From assembly GCF_003851545.1 (NCBI RefSeq), contig NZ_BHVX01000016.1, positions 1-64,000 of the forward strand: DNA of 64,000 nucleotides, in the 5' to 3' direction. The notes beneath the pieces are model-generated. The model was not told where the DNA came from, made no database searches, and worked only from the letters and a program-made list of their open reading frames with translations. Of this stretch, positions 47,315-54,265 are shown one piece after another. A program made the position numbers and the translations under genes. The DNA comes from Ralstonia sp. SET104. Lineage in GTDB: Bacteria > Pseudomonadota > Gammaproteobacteria > Burkholderiales > Burkholderiaceae. Position 1 is the first letter of the stretch; the number at the start of each line of letters is the position of its first letter.

Positions 47315-48631
47315 CTACCACGTGTACGGGAAGCGCAGCGAGAACACATAGTTCGGGGCGTCTGGCGTTAGGCCCATTGCTAAAGTGGCACTGATCGACA
47401 GGTTCTTGGTCAGCACATGACTGATGCCAAAAGTCATCGTACCCACGTTGGTTTTGCTGCCCACCACCGATTGCTGGGCGCCGCCATCTGGCGTAATGCG
47501 CGTATTGCCCGATACGGCCGTGCTATACGCCATCGTAAGCGCCGTGCGGTCGTTGAGCGCCAGGGCCAGGCCGCCGCCAAGGGTGATGGTGTCGCCAAGC
47601 TTGACCTTGCCAGGCTGCACCACGCCAGCAGTTGAAGAGATGTCACCGAACGAGCGCGGCAGGTAGTACGTGTAGCTCGCATTGGCAAACAGAACGACCG
47701 GGTCATAGGTCTTCAGGAACGAGAAGCCCAGCGTGCCGCTCCACACGCCATTGCCGGTGGGCAATTGCTGCTCGACGATGAGGTTGTTGTTATTGGCGTC
47801 GGGCTGAATCAGTTTGATGCCGAAGGGCGAGCGTCCAGTCGGCGCACGTACGCGGAAGCTGCCCACGATATCAGGCCAGTCAGCCGATTCCTTGACCAGT
47901 TGATAGTAGAGACCGGCACTCACATCGCCTAGACCGGCGGAGGATTTGTCGGCCTCGCTCACCGTGCTGGATGCACCTCCCGCTCCGCCGCTGAAGAACG
48001 TACTGGAGCGGTACACAGTTGGCACAGTGAAATCTGCGCTCAGGCGATCGCTGAAGCCATAGCGGCCGGTGACGTCAAACGTTGTCACGTTGGCCTTGGT
48101 CTGGACCAGGTTGATTTGCCCCAGGAAGATGGCATCCAGGGCCAAAAAGCCGGAGAGCGCCAGATTGCGGCGGTCGTAGTAGCTGTAGCTGATGCCTGTG
48201 TCGAGCGTGAAACGTCGCTCGAAAAGCGGCGCGTGCTCCGACTGGAAAACGAGGTCTTTGCTCTGGATGCGCGGCTTTTCGTTCGGGTCGGTTCTTCCCG
48301 CGGGCGTGCTTTCGGAGGCTGGCGCGGTGCCGTTGGTCGATTGCGCAAGCAGTGCGCCTGAGGGTTGTGCTGTCGAAGTGCCCGCGCCTGCCGTTGCCGC
48401 TGCCGTACTGCCGCTCGAACCGCTTACCCCACGCCCTCGCACACGCACGAGTTCCAGGTCTGAGACGCGCTCCTCAAGCGCCTGGATGACCTTTTGTTGC
48501 CGCTCGATGATGCGTGACAACCTGGCCAGCCGAGCGTCGAATGACTCATCTCCCGTTTGCGCCCAGGCCGCTGCTGGAAGCAACGACCAACATGCCACTG
48601 CCCACGCCACTGCGGTGCGCCGGTGTTCCAT
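47315..48631 (-). CDS. fapF: FapF-like outer-membrane beta-barrel with coiled coil
   Basis: Proposed amyloid secretion pore. The ATG at 48631, after CCGGGGGGAAAC, gives 438 residues. A signal peptide ends AAAWA (about residue 25). A short heptad coiled coil (ARLSRIIERQQKVIQALEERV, about 35-60) follows, then a Ser/Ala/Thr-rich linker to about 110. A transmembrane beta-barrel of alternating strands (FTLDTGISYSYYDR, FDVTGRYGFSDRLSADF, GLYYQLVKESADWP) ends in FSLRFPYTW, the aromatic terminus that BAM recognises. Pseudomonas FapF is a trimer with a coiled-coil plug and barrel, the same layout. It is the last gene of the cluster; overall sequence similarity cannot be measured here. Confidence 0.75.
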   Translation of the reverse strand: MEHRRTAVAWAVACWSLLPAAAWAQTGDESFDARLARLSRIIERQQKVIQALEERVSDLELVRVRGRGVSGSSGSTAAATAGAGTSTAQPSGALLAQSTNGTAPASESTPAGRTDPNEKPRIQSKDLVFQSEHAPLFERRFTLDTGISYSYYDRRNLALSGFLALDAIFLGQINLVQTKANVTTFDVTGRYGFSDRLSADFTVPTVYRSSTFFSGGAGGASSTVSEADKSSAGLGDVSAGLYYQLVKESADWPDIVGSFRVRAPTGRSPFGIKLIQPDANNNNLIVEQQLPTGNGVWSGTLGFSFLKTYDPVVLFANASYTYYLPRSFGDISSTAGVVQPGKVKLGDTITLGGGLALALNDRTALTMAYSTAVSGNTRITPDGGAQQSVVGSKTNVGTMTFGISHVLTKNLSISATLAMGLTPDAPNYVFSLRFPYTW

Positions 48632-48762
48632 GTTTCCCCCCGGAAAGCTAGGTTGAGACTGAAGCGTCTCGGTAGCGGCGCGCGAGCTCAATTGCTGCGC
48701 GCCATTGCTCTATACCTGTCTTGTATTGCGCTACGTTGTTTTCGGGCCATCTTGATGCCGGG

Positions 48763-49566
48763 CTACCGCCGCAAGCCCGCAACCGATTGCAATGCCTGCG
48801 CCACCCCAATCTGCGCCAATTGCTGGCGCGACATCGTCTGTACTTGCAACTGAATCGACAACTGATTGGCAATCACTTGCGCGTTGCCTGCCATCTGGGC
48901 CACCTGCATGACGCTCCCCGCCGCCCCTGCCGTACCCGGCGTCACGGCCTGAGAGGCCACGCCCATTGGGCTGGTGACGGCAACTTGCACGCCGCCCAGG
49001 CCCGCTTGAGCCTGAGCGACAAAACCGTTCTGCGCCGCCATCGCTGAAGCGCTGCCAGAAGGCAGTGTAGGCAACGATGCGGTTTGTATCGAGATGGATG
49101 TGCTATTGCTGGCCAGATTGTTGGCACCTGCTACCTGGGTCACCTGGCCGACACCGTTCACCTGGACACCGATACCGCCCGACACGCTCGCGGCTGGGGT
49201 CACTCCGGAAAGTGAGCCCGCACCCATCTGCACCGACGCTTGCGTGTTTGCAGCGGCGTTCGGGCGATGGCCGGCCAGGTCGGTGGCCAGCAGCCGAGCT
49301 TGTGCCGACGCCTGCCCGGCCTCATTGCGCCAGTGCGTGGCCATTTCGACCATGAATCCGCTGACCACGCTGGCCCCCAGGTACTTGCCTCGTTGCTGCG
49401 CCAGTTCATCATCTCCGGCGAGTTCCACGACGGTGCCGGAATGGAACAGCGCTGCACTGTCATGGGCGTCAGTCGCGTCAAATGTGCCAGGCAGTGCAGC
49501 ACCCGCGCCTGCACACCAGCCGGCGCACGCCAGGGGCACAATCCATGCGAGTGTTTTGGTTTTCAT
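48763..49566 (-). CDS. FapE-like secreted protein
   Basis: The 267-residue protein has a signal peptide ending GAGAA (about residue 24), then DDELAQQRGKYLGASVVSGF. A body very rich in Ala, Gly, Gln, Val and Asn follows, including GGIGVQVNGVGQVTQVAG and GANNLASNS. Near the end is QVQTMSRQQLAQIGVAQALQS. The GxGQVxQVAGxxN stretch recalls Fap fibre proteins, and its place between the C39 peptidase and the barrel is that of FapE, a minor fibre component in Pseudomonas. Its ATG overlaps the TGA of the peptidase gene by one base, so translation is coupled. Assignment rests on position and composition. Confidence 0.6.
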   Translation of the reverse strand: MKTKTLAWIVPLACAGWCAGAGAALPGTFDATDAHDSAALFHSGTVVELAGDDELAQQRGKYLGASVVSGFMVEMATHWRNEAGQASAQARLLATDLAGHRPNAAANTQASVQMGAGSLSGVTPAASVSGGIGVQVNGVGQVTQVAGANNLASNSTSISIQTASLPTLPSGSASAMAAQNGFVAQAQAGLGGVQVAVTSPMGVASQAVTPGTAGAAGSVMQVAQMAGNAQVIANQLSIQLQVQTMSRQQLAQIGVAQALQSVAGLRR

Positions 49567-50282
49567 CAGAACAAGTCCCAGCGGGCAGGCCCGAACTCCA
49601 TCTGGATGGGCAGAGCGCCTCCCCCGAACGCTGCGTTCTCACGCGCGCGCAGAGAGGGTGCGTTGGTCTGCAGCAATCCGGAGTCAGCCTGCACCGATTT
49701 CTCGCCGACGATTGCGAATACGAGGCCATTCCATGCAGGCGCGAATTCCCATTCCTGCATGATGCGATTGCCTAGAGCCGGGTCGGCGATGAACACTCGT
49801 CCCTGGGCAGCGCGTTTGACGACCACAAAATGTTGGTACCCGTTCAAGTTCAGCAAAACAATCACCGGAATCGCGAGGTCGCGAAGGGCCGTCATGTCGA
49901 CCCGGTAGCCACGGCCTCGAAAGTTCAGTGTTTGCACGTAGTTGCGCATGTCGAGCATGGAGAACCCTTGCTCGGCGACCTGCTTTGGGTCGCTCACCTT
50001 CATCATGTCAGTGATGATGTTGCGCTCATCGATGTCTATGCCGTAGCCGTAGCGCAGTAGCGTGCCGACTGCAGCGGCACCACAACTGAAATCCTGCTGC
50101 TGGCGCATCACGTTGCGATAGCGCAGCTCCGCCATGCTCTTCACCGGCTTTCTCAGTGGCATCTCGTTATCAGCGCGCAGGTCGATTGCACCGTCTTCCG
50201 CGCAAGCCACCGGCCCGGTCCACATGCAGCCGCAGACCAGGCACAGTCCGACGACACCCTTCGATAGCGGCACCGCTCGCAT
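49566..50282 (-). CDS. fapD: FapD-like C39-family peptidase
   Basis: The ATG at 50282, after GGGAGGGGAGCC, gives 238 residues with a signal peptide (GVVGLCLVCGCMWTGPVACA), so it acts in the periplasm. The C39 papain-like domain has the Gln-Cys pair in QQQDFSCGAAAVGTLLRYG near residue 59, the His in GYQHFVVVKRA near residue 139, and Asp in VFIADPALGN. In the Pseudomonas Fap system FapD is the only predicted protease and is needed for export. There is no ABC transporter attached, unlike bacteriocin C39 exporters, which supports the Fap reading. Confidence 0.82.
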   Translation of the reverse strand: MRAVPLSKGVVGLCLVCGCMWTGPVACAEDGAIDLRADNEMPLRKPVKSMAELRYRNVMRQQQDFSCGAAAVGTLLRYGYGIDIDERNIITDMMKVSDPKQVAEQGFSMLDMRNYVQTLNFRGRGYRVDMTALRDLAIPVIVLLNLNGYQHFVVVKRAAQGRVFIADPALGNRIMQEWEFAPAWNGLVFAIVGEKSVQADSGLLQTNAPSLRARENAAFGGGALPIQMEFGPARWDLF

Positions 50283-50347
50283 GGCTCCCCTCCCTGGTGT
50301 TGGCCCAGCCCGCATCGCTTGTGGCGACGGGGCCGGGCTGACACGAC

Positions 50348-51127
50348 TCAGTTCGCAGCCTTGGCCGTGGCGATGGCCAGACCGTTGTGTTGCAGGTTGC
50401 CCGCGCCGGCAGCGATGTTCACGCCAATGTTGCCCATGGCGTTCATCAGTGCGGAACCGCTCAACGATGCAACGTTGGTCGGGTCGCAGCCGTTCAGTCG
50501 CAGCGAGTTGTTATCTGCGGCCTGCTTGTTGTAGTCCGTGGCCTTGGCGATGTGGCCCGAGCTGTTGGTGGAAGCCGCCATGCCGTTTTCTTGCAGGTTG
50601 CCCGCGCCGGCAGCGATGTTCACGCCAATGGTGCCCTTGGCGCCTTTGAGTGCGTTACCGCTGAGCGACGCCATATTGACAGCGTTGCCGATAGCGAGCG
50701 ACTCACCCGGGTCCGACTGGTTGTTAAAGACCTGGGCGGAAGCGAACACCTTGCCGGCATCCACCGCCGCCAGCGCAACATCGTTGGATTGGGCGTTGCC
50801 TGCACCGGCCGCCACGTTCAGGCCCACTGCACCCTGGGCGCCCTGCAGAGCCTGGTCGTTGACGGTGGCCTTGTTGTCACCGCGCCGGAGGTCGACGCTG
50901 TTGTTGCTGCTGCTTTGCGTGGAATCCACCACGGCGGACGACTCTGACGAGAACGGAATCCGCCCGAGTGCCAGGCCATAGCCCTGCACGTGGATGTCGT
51001 TGCTGATTTCGGTCACGTTGCTGATGACCGCGCCGGAAGAGCGCGGACCATCGTCACGGTCGTGGGCATAGGCGGCACCTGTGGCAAGCAGGGCCAGTAC
51101 GGCAATGGCAGTCAGTTTGGCTTTCAT
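50348..51127 (-). CDS. FapC-like repeat protein, candidate major amyloid subunit
   Basis: The ATG at 51127, after GGGAGATTTTCACC, gives 259 residues with a signal peptide ending GAAYA (about residue 21). Three imperfect repeats of about 30 residues lie at 92-121, 154-185 and 222-253, sharing G-x-x-G-(V/L)-N-(I/V)-AAGAGN-x-Q-x-N, e.g. GTIGVNIAAGAGNLQ. They are separated by Ser/Asn/Asp-rich linkers of 32-36 residues. Three Gly/Asn/Gln/Ala repeats with hydrophilic linkers is the architecture of the Fap fibre proteins FapC and FapB. The C-terminal CXXC of Pseudomonas FapC is absent; the only Cys is C214 in a linker. Confidence 0.7.
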   Translation of the reverse strand: MKAKLTAIAVLALLATGAAYAHDRDDGPRSSGAVISNVTEISNDIHVQGYGLALGRIPFSSESSAVVDSTQSSSNNSVDLRRGDNKATVNDQALQGAQGAVGLNVAAGAGNAQSNDVALAAVDAGKVFASAQVFNNQSDPGESLAIGNAVNMASLSGNALKGAKGTIGVNIAAGAGNLQENGMAASTNSSGHIAKATDYNKQAADNNSLRLNGCDPTNVASLSGSALMNAMGNIGVNIAAGAGNLQHNGLAIATAKAAN

Positions 51128-51155
51128 GGTGAAAATCTCCCTTCCGTTATCGCTG

Positions 51156-51767
51156 TTAAAAAAGAGTGCCCGCCGGGGGACGGAGCACAAAAGTGTTGGA
51201 CGTGACATTCCCCGTTCCAGCCGTCTGGTTCACCTGCACGACGCCGGAGGTATTGCGCAACGCGGTCGATGCAATCGATGCGTCTTGCCGTCCCTCCGTT
51301 GCCGGTGAGGTGTCCTGACGACGACCCTGTTGTGCCGCTACGCCTGACAGTGCGTTGTCAGCGAGTGGCTCGATATGACGGACCTGCTTTTGCATAACGG
51401 AAACGTTGGGTGCAATCGCTGCAACGTTGACCTGTGCATTAGCGGTACCGCTGGTCTGGTTGATGGAAACGATTCCCGACGCGCTGTTGAAGGCGGCGCC
51501 GGACATCTGGCTCGCAGCAGAAAGCCCCGCTTGCGCAGAGCCGACGCTCTGCAACGACACCACGTTTGCCTGGTCGGTCGAGAGGGTTGCGACGTTCGCC
51601 TGTGCGTGACTCGTGCCCGCTGCCTGATTCACAGAGATGCGGCCTGCGGTGTGCTGTGCGAACTCGCCATCCATCACGGCTGACGGTGACAGACCCTGCG
51701 CCCAGACTGTCCCTGCAAGCAGCGTGGCAAAGGCAACCAAGGCGTGGCGTGCGCCGAAGCTCCTCAT
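51156..51767 (-). CDS. FapB-like repeat protein, candidate amyloid nucleator
   Basis: The 203-residue protein has a signal peptide ending TVWA (about residue 23). Three imperfect repeats lie at about 41-61, 97-118 and 173-195, each built on V-N-Q-(A/T)-(A/S)-G-T-x-x-x-x-(A/S)-(Q/N)-x-N (GRISVNQAAGTSHAQANV, GIVSINQTSGTANAQVNV, GVVQVNQTAGTGNVTSNT). Linkers are Ser/Gln/Ala-rich. This three-repeat design again matches FapB/FapC, and its position second in the operon matches FapB, the nucleator in Pseudomonas. It overlaps the upstream gene by 4 bp. Confidence 0.68.
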   Translation of the reverse strand: MRSFGARHALVAFATLLAGTVWAQGLSPSAVMDGEFAQHTAGRISVNQAAGTSHAQANVATLSTDQANVVSLQSVGSAQAGLSAASQMSGAAFNSASGIVSINQTSGTANAQVNVAAIAPNVSVMQKQVRHIEPLADNALSGVAAQQGRRQDTSPATEGRQDASIASTALRNTSGVVQVNQTAGTGNVTSNTFVLRPPAGTLF

Positions 51768-52261
51768 GGCTGACCTCCACGGGACAAGGGCATCAGCGCT
51801 CCGCTGATTTGGGATGCGATTCCGGCGGTGGCTTGTACCACTTGGCCACCCACGCCGGCCACCGCAGCACCGCCTGTTGCCGTCCCGGTCGCCAGCGCGC
51901 CAGGCCCCGGCTGCAGTCCGCCCAGCGATGCAGGGACGGGGCGTTGCAACCCGGAGAGCGAACTACCGGCGGAGGCGTGCGACGTGCTGAGCTCTCCGTC
52001 GGAGAGCGCAGACATCACAGAGCCGATGGATCCGTTGAATGCGCGCGTAGGAAACGGACTGATGGCCGTTCGTACGGGCAGGGACTCGGTCGGGACACCG
52101 CGATACGCGACGCGCGGCGTGACGTCACGCTGCACGACGATGTCGCCGTCTTCAGCGAGCGCCGATGCGCTGGCGAACAGGGCCATAAGGCCTGCGACCA
52201 GTATGTTTTGGACAATCGTCGACCCGCGCCGAGCACGGCACTGCAAGGTGGCTGTTGACAT
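51764..52261 (-). CDS. Secreted protein in the FapA position
   Basis: First gene of the cluster, 165 residues. A signal peptide covers about residues 1-36 (NILVAGLMALFASASALA), followed by EDGDIVVQRDVTPRVAYRGVP, a Ser/Leu-rich middle (GSIGSVMSALSDGEL) and a Gly/Ala/Pro-rich C-terminus (GGAAVAGVGGQVVQATAG). I see no clear sequence match to Pseudomonas FapA, a small periplasmic chaperone-like protein, so the link is by position only. GGGAGGGGAG precedes the ATG. Its stop overlaps the next start (ATGA). Confidence 0.55.
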   Translation of the reverse strand: MSTATLQCRARRGSTIVQNILVAGLMALFASASALAEDGDIVVQRDVTPRVAYRGVPTESLPVRTAISPFPTRAFNGSIGSVMSALSDGELSTSHASAGSSLSGLQRPVPASLGGLQPGPGALATGTATGGAAVAGVGGQVVQATAGIASQISGALMPLSRGGQP

Positions 52262-52738
52262 GACTCTCCCCTCCCGGGCGGTGAGCAGAGCGACATCCGT
52301 GCCATGGCGATTAAACGTCTGTTTCTACGGAAGATTCCGGCGGCTCAAGACACATTGCGGTGCTTCTGCGAGCGAATTTTGTGTCAGGGCTGAAACAGGT
52401 GGGTCATCGAACAGCGTGTATCGCTGCGCCCCACGCCGCGATGGATGGCGCCGACATGCGTATTGCACATGGTCGGCTAGTAGTCGCTCACACCGACGCG
52501 ATGCCCCAAGCTACCCGGCAGGATTGGAGCGTTCGTGCGTTCAGGGGATGGGCAAGCCACGGCTTCACTATGTGCATAGCAATGCGCCTGTGATGTGCTG
52601 TGACGCTGTCCAGTACGCTGTTTCAAGACGGCAACACGTTGTCTTTCCGGCCTCTACACAGGGCGTTTAAAGCGGGGGCAGCGCGCATGGCGCTTGTATG
52701 CTGCCGGGACTTTGATTCCACCCTGCGGAGGCTGCCCC
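52262..52738. other. Promoter region of the fap-like operon, otherwise empty
   Basis: These 477 bp lie between the divergent fap-like operon and the DUF1145-like gene. Both promoters should be here, but I find no clear sigma-70 or sigma-54 consensus. A 77-codon ORF at 52360-52593 has no ribosome site and is not accepted. Confidence 0.45.
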
Positions 52739-53011
52739 ATGCTCTATTTCGTCAACAAGGTGCTATTGCTCGTCGTGTATGGCGTGGCGGTGGCCAGTTA
52801 TGTGACGCTGTTGCCCATATCACCGGACGTCATCTATTGGGTGCGCATCGTCGCGATCGTTTTGTTGGCCGCACATCTGCTGGAGGTGGTGTTCTGCTTC
52901 AGCAAGGTCACCCTGCACAAAGGGCCGCTGCTCGACAGCGTGCTGCTGACCTTGCTGTTTGGTTTTCTGCATTGGAAACCGATGGCCGACGCGGCGCAGC
53001 GTGCCCGCTGA
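52739..53011 (+). CDS. DUF1145 (YhhL-like) small membrane protein
   Basis: The ATG at 52739, after CGGAGGCTGCCCC, gives 90 residues. Three hydrophobic stretches cover about 5-25 (VLLLVVYGVAVASYVTLL), 32-50 (IVAIVLLAAHLLEVVFCF) and 60-75. The length and the AHLLEVVFCF and LLTLLFGFLHWKP segments fit the DUF1145 family, including E. coli YhhL. Function unknown. Confidence 0.75.
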   Translation: MLYFVNKVLLLVVYGVAVASYVTLLPISPDVIYWVRIVAIVLLAAHLLEVVFCFSKVTLHKGPLLDSVLLTLLFGFLHWKPMADAAQRAR

Positions 53012-53110
53012 GCTTCGCCGCAGGGGCACGACTAGCCACAACCGCCGCCCAGACCTACTCTAGTTCCAGTCGTCTTTAGCGGACTCCCTTGCTGCGGTGC
53101 AGCGTGGATC

Positions 53111-54004
53111 ATGGACAGAGCAGAGCGAACGGCTTTTGTGTTTGCCGGTGGCGGCAGCCTTGGCGCCATCGAGGCCGGCATGCTGCGTGAGCTGGTGGCG
53201 TCGGGCGTGGTGCCGGACATGGTGGTTGGTGCATCAGCCGGGGCCATCAACGCAGCGTTCTTTGCGTGTAACCCGCATGCGGCCGGCACGGTGCAACTGG
53301 AAGCGTTATGGCGGAGTGTGCGCCGCGCCGACGTGATGCCGTGGTCGTGGCGCGCCATGTTCGGCATGCTGGGTCGCCGCCGTGAGCATCTGGTGGAGGC
53401 CTCCGGCCTGCAGCGCCTGCTGACACGGCATTTTGCGCAGACCCTGGTGGAGGCCGCAACGCTCCCGCTGCACGTGGTGGCCACCGACATGCGCACCGGC
53501 GCCGAAGTCATCCTGTCTTCCGGCCCCATCGTGCCGGCGGTGCTGGCCAGCGCAGCCATTCCGGGCGTGTTCCCGCCCGTGCGCATCGGTGATCGCCTGC
53601 TCATCGACGGCGGCGTCGCCAACAACACGCCCATCTCTGCCGCCATCCGCCTCGGTGCCACACGCGTGGTGGTGCTGCCCGCCGGTTTTGCCTGTGCCGA
53701 TCGCCGCGCCCCGCGCAGCGCCATCGAACACGCGCTGAATGCGCTGTCGCTGCTGGTGGCGCGTCAGCTTGTGCAAGACTTGGAGCGCTGGGCGGGGCAG
53801 GTGCCCATCGCCGTGGTGCCACCGCTGTGCCCGCTCGATATTTCCCCCTACGACTACACCCGCTGTGGCGAGCTGATCGACCGCGCGGCGGCGGCCACGG
53901 CTGCGTGGCTGGCGGCGGACGGCTTGGCTGGCACCGGGATTCCGGGGGCGTTGCGCGAGCACGATCACGACGAGACGTACGCAAGCTGCGGCGCCGAGGT
54001 TTGA
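53111..54004 (+). CDS. Patatin-like phospholipase
   Basis: The 297-residue protein has the patatin Ser-Asp dyad layout: oxyanion loop FAGGGSLGAIEAGML near residue 12, nucleophile elbow GASAGAIN near residue 39 (GXSXG), and DGGVANNTP near residue 175 (catalytic Asp in DGG). There is no signal peptide. Such enzymes hydrolyse acyl chains from phospholipids; substrate and cellular role are not evident. A 13-bp tandem repeat lies downstream. Confidence 0.9.
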   Translation: MDRAERTAFVFAGGGSLGAIEAGMLRELVASGVVPDMVVGASAGAINAAFFACNPHAAGTVQLEALWRSVRRADVMPWSWRAMFGMLGRRREHLVEASGLQRLLTRHFAQTLVEAATLPLHVVATDMRTGAEVILSSGPIVPAVLASAAIPGVFPPVRIGDRLLIDGGVANNTPISAAIRLGATRVVVLPAGFACADRRAPRSAIEHALNALSLLVARQLVQDLERWAGQVPIAVVPPLCPLDISPYDYTRCGELIDRAAAATAAWLAADGLAGTGIPGALREHDHDETYASCGAEV

Positions 54005-54190
54005 TGCGTCGGCACGGGGTTGCGCGGCACGCTGTGCGTGCCGGCAGCCAACACTGCCGATCAAGACACGAAGACCGGCGATTATCATGCCGTTTCTTTA
54101 CTCACACGCCGTCTCCGGTGCCCCAACCATGCCGACGCACGTACCGTGCACAACCTGACATGCGTTGCGCGAAGGGTGCGCAGACCCGCA

Positions 54191-54256
54191 GGCAGAACAA
54201 CCTGGCAGAACAACCTGGCAGAACAACCTGGCAGAACAACCTGGCAGAACAAACCT
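54191..54256. repeat. Five tandem copies of a 13-bp unit
   Basis: GGCAGAACAACCT is repeated four times exactly from 54191, and a fifth copy with one extra A ends at 54256. It lies 10 bp beyond the poxB stop codon (poxB reads the other way) and 187 bp after the patatin gene. No protein-coding role. Perfect short repeats like this are prone to copy-number change and could serve as a strain marker. Confidence 0.9.
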
Positions 54257-54265
54257 GGTTGCGCT

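Noticed and set aside
49566-50282. C39 protease as part of a bacteriocin export system
   Set aside because: It has its own signal peptide, no ABC-transporter domains, and its neighbours are repeat proteins and an outer-membrane barrel.
54191-54256. CRISPR array
   Set aside because: Copies are contiguous 13-mers with no spacers, and there are no cas genes.
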